A DNA stretch of 14,784 bases from an uncultured Clostridia bacterium (GTDB taxonomy: Bacteria > Bacillota > Clostridia > UBA1381). A program made the position numbers and the translations under genes. The stretch spans positions 1 to 14,784 of the forward strand of contig CAKSFY010000048.1 in assembly GCA_934454035.1 (NCBI GenBank), in the 5' to 3' direction. Position 1 is the stretch's first letter. Every line of letters starts with the position of its first letter. The notes under the pieces were generated by a model, which made no database searches, was not told the origin of the DNA, and saw nothing but the letters and a program-made list of their open reading frames with translations. Of this stretch, positions 13,280 to 14,784 are shown piece after piece.

Positions 13280-14530
13280 TTAATTTTCTTCGTATACTGC
13301 CGCACCGAGAGACTGAAGCTTTTCGGCAAATTTTTCATAACCTCTGTGAATATGAAATGCATTGGAAATCTCCGTAGTTCCGCTCGCGCAAAGACCGGCG
13401 AGCACAAGCGACGCTCCTCCGCGCAAATCCGGCGCAGCAACCTTTGTTCCTGTCAGCCGTTTGACCCCCTCAATTAAGGAAGTCCGCCCCTCAATCCGTA
13501 TATTTGCACCCATTCTGTTCAGCTCGCCCACATGAAGAAAACGATTTTCAAAAACAGTCTCCACAATTATACCGTTCCCGTCCGCCGTTGCCAAAAGTCC
13601 GCCGAACGGTGCCTGCATATCGGTCGGAAACCCGGGAAAGGGCATTGTTTTTATGTCGGTCGAAATAAGTCTTTTCCGCGCGTCAACCACCAATCCTGCC
13701 GAGTCCTCCGAAAATTCCACACCCATCTCGCCGAGTTTGGCACACATTGCTTTTGTATGCTCGGTATTTACATTTTTTAAAAGTCCTTTTCCTCTTGTGA
13801 TAGCAAGTGCCGTCATGAATGTGCCTGCTTCGATTCGGTCGGGGATAATCGTATGCTCTGCGCCCGAAAGCTCACTTACTCCCTGCACCGATACCCTGTC
13901 GCTGCCTGCTCCGTCTATAATTGCACCTCTTTTTGTCAAAAAATCCGATAAATCCTTTATTTCCGGTTCTGCCGCGGCATTTTCTATTATGGTTTCGCCG
14001 TCGGCAAGACATGCCGCCATAATAAGATTTTCCGTAGCACCGACGCTCGGAAAATCCAGATAAATTTTTGCCCCGGAAAGCTTTTCTGCGGACAAATCTA
14101 TATAGCCGTACCCTTTTGATACGCTTGCCCCCATTTGCATGAAGCCTTTCAGATGCAAATCTATCGGGCGCGTACCTATAGGGCAGCCGCCCGGCATGCA
14201 TATTCCGGCTTTTTTATATTTTGCCAGAAGCGCCCCTGCAAGCAGGAACGAACCGCGCATTTTGCCTGCCAGCTCATACGGCGCGGTAAATTCCTTTATA
14301 TCGGTGCAATCAACTCTTACAGTTCCTTTGCCCCGCTCGATTTTTGCGCCCAGGGCGGACAGAAGCCTGCACATTATTTTTATATCGCTGAGATCGGGGA
14401 CAGAATGAACGGTACACACACCCTCGGTCATAAGGCATGACGCCAAAATCGGCAAAGCACTGTTTTTTGAGCCGCTTATACTGACCTCTCCCGAAAGAGG
14501 ACCGTTGTTTTGAACAATTATTTTTGACAT
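13280..14530 (-). CDS. murA: UDP-N-acetylglucosamine 1-carboxyvinyltransferase (MurA)
   Basis: 416 residues, ATG behind AGAAAAGGG. MurA transfers enolpyruvate from PEP to UDP-GlcNAc, the first committed step of peptidoglycan synthesis, in the cytoplasm; fosfomycin targets its active-site cysteine. Visible motifs: K22-N23 in GSKNSALP, R92 in KMRGS, the catalytic loop GGC116PIGTRP, PDRIEAGTF, FPTDMQA and VFENRF. The length agrees with the E. coli enzyme (419). The reactive cysteine is present, so no natural fosfomycin resistance by Cys-to-Asp change. Firmicutes often carry two paralogues (MurAA and MurAB/MurZ); I cannot tell which this is. It stands alone on the minus strand; no good terminator follows, and an AT-rich gap leads to the next promoter. 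Confidence 0.97.
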   Translation of the reverse strand: MSKIIVQNNGPLSGEVSISGSKNSALPILASCLMTEGVCTVHSVPDLSDIKIMCRLLSALGAKIERGKGTVRVDCTDIKEFTAPYELAGKMRGSFLLAGALLAKYKKAGICMPGGCPIGTRPIDLHLKGFMQMGASVSKGYGYIDLSAEKLSGAKIYLDFPSVGATENLIMAACLADGETIIENAAAEPEIKDLSDFLTKRGAIIDGAGSDRVSVQGVSELSGAEHTIIPDRIEAGTFMTALAITRGKGLLKNVNTEHTKAMCAKLGEMGVEFSEDSAGLVVDARKRLISTDIKTMPFPGFPTDMQAPFGGLLATADGNGIIVETVFENRFLHVGELNRMGANIRIEGRTSLIEGVKRLTGTKVAAPDLRGGASLVLAGLCASGTTEISNAFHIHRGYEKFAEKLQSLGAAVYEEN

Positions 14531-14672
14531 ATTGAAAACCCTTTTCTTTCTGTTTGATATTTTTATTATGTCCGCAAATTAAAATAATAAAATACGAAAA
14601 AAAATTATATATAAACACTTAAATCGGATAAATTAACAAAAGTTAAAAAATTTGAAAAAAACTGTCATTAAC

Positions 14673-14728
14673 TTGTCAAAATTCGGCACGAACATTTGAC
14701 AAAAAAATCGGGCGAAGTGGTGTATAAT
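14673..14728. promoter_or_regulatory. Divergent promoter region with inverted repeat upstream of murA
   Basis: TTGTCAAA (14673-14680) and TTTGACAA (14695-14702) are perfect inverted copies 14 bp apart. Each supplies a TTGACA: on the minus strand toward murA (weak TCAAAT -10 after 18 bp), and on the plus strand toward TATAAT at 14723-14728, but with a 21-bp spacer. The rest of 14531-14784 is AT-rich and otherwise featureless up to the repeat at 14754. Confidence 0.4.
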
Positions 14729-14753
14729 GGATATATAAATGATAATAATCCGA

Positions 14754-14784
14754 GAATCCCTCCACCGCTTACGCGGTCCCCCTC
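14754..14784 (-). repeat. GC-rich dispersed repeat unit, cut by window end
   Basis: Inverse of the common unit: GAATCCCTCC, then the hairpin CCGC ttac GCGG and TCCCCCTC. It continues past the window. The hairpin is the GTAA-loop type also seen in the third unit at 13064-13098. Confidence 0.8.

Overview
The window looks like AT-rich chromosomal DNA of a spore-forming, probably gut-associated clostridium. The evidence is a YlbJ-type sporulation membrane protein, a MurA with Firmicutes-style sequence, strong AGGAGG-type ribosome binding sites, sigma-A promoters of the TTKACA/TAAAAT type, and GC-rich hairpin repeats scattered between operons. I cannot name the genus. No tRNA, rRNA, CRISPR array or complete insertion sequence was seen.

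Layout. 1-95 is a GC-rich dispersed repeat. 170-1038 is a two-gene phage-like lysis cassette (small protein plus M15 endolysin). 1028-1208 is a compact element with terminal inverted repeats that overlaps the endolysin stop codon. 1241-2335 (minus) is a ylbJ-like gene. 2465-3202 (minus) is a DeoR-family repressor, divergent from a two-gene operon at 3342-5984. That operon encodes a fused glycerophosphodiesterase/PHP phosphoesterase and a zinc-dependent polyol-type dehydrogenase. 5985-7258 has no convincing protein gene. It holds a second terminal-inverted-repeat element (6039-6282), a strong bidirectional terminator, an 88-bp inverted-repeat block, two tandem non-coding RNA genes on the minus strand, and a second copy of the GC-rich repeat. 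7259-10066 (plus) holds a small orphan gene with its own terminator, an unknown 298-residue protein, a GNAT acetyltransferase with its own promoter, and a Nif3/YqfO-family protein. 10307-12829 (minus) is an 840-residue fusion of a sugar-isomerase TIM barrel to an acyl-CoA synthetase. 13280-14530 (minus) is murA. GC-rich repeats recur at 10101-10243, 12910-13098 and 14754-14784.

The most interesting discovery is the pair of about 180-nt RNAs at 6450-6631 and 6689-6868. Each has a near-consensus promoter with a 17-bp spacer, a 16-17 bp closing stem joining its ends, an apical hairpin, a short tail and a UUCG-capped terminator. In both, the tail is complementary to the 3' arm of the apical hairpin, and the two copies keep this complementarity while differing in sequence. 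That points to conserved long-range pairing or a structural switch. The outline resembles 6S RNA, but I cannot assign a family.

A second candidate system is the DeoR / GDPD-PHP / dehydrogenase cluster. By domain logic it could hydrolyse a phosphodiester, remove phosphate and oxidise the released polyol. This is inference: the substrate is unknown and there is no transporter in the cluster.
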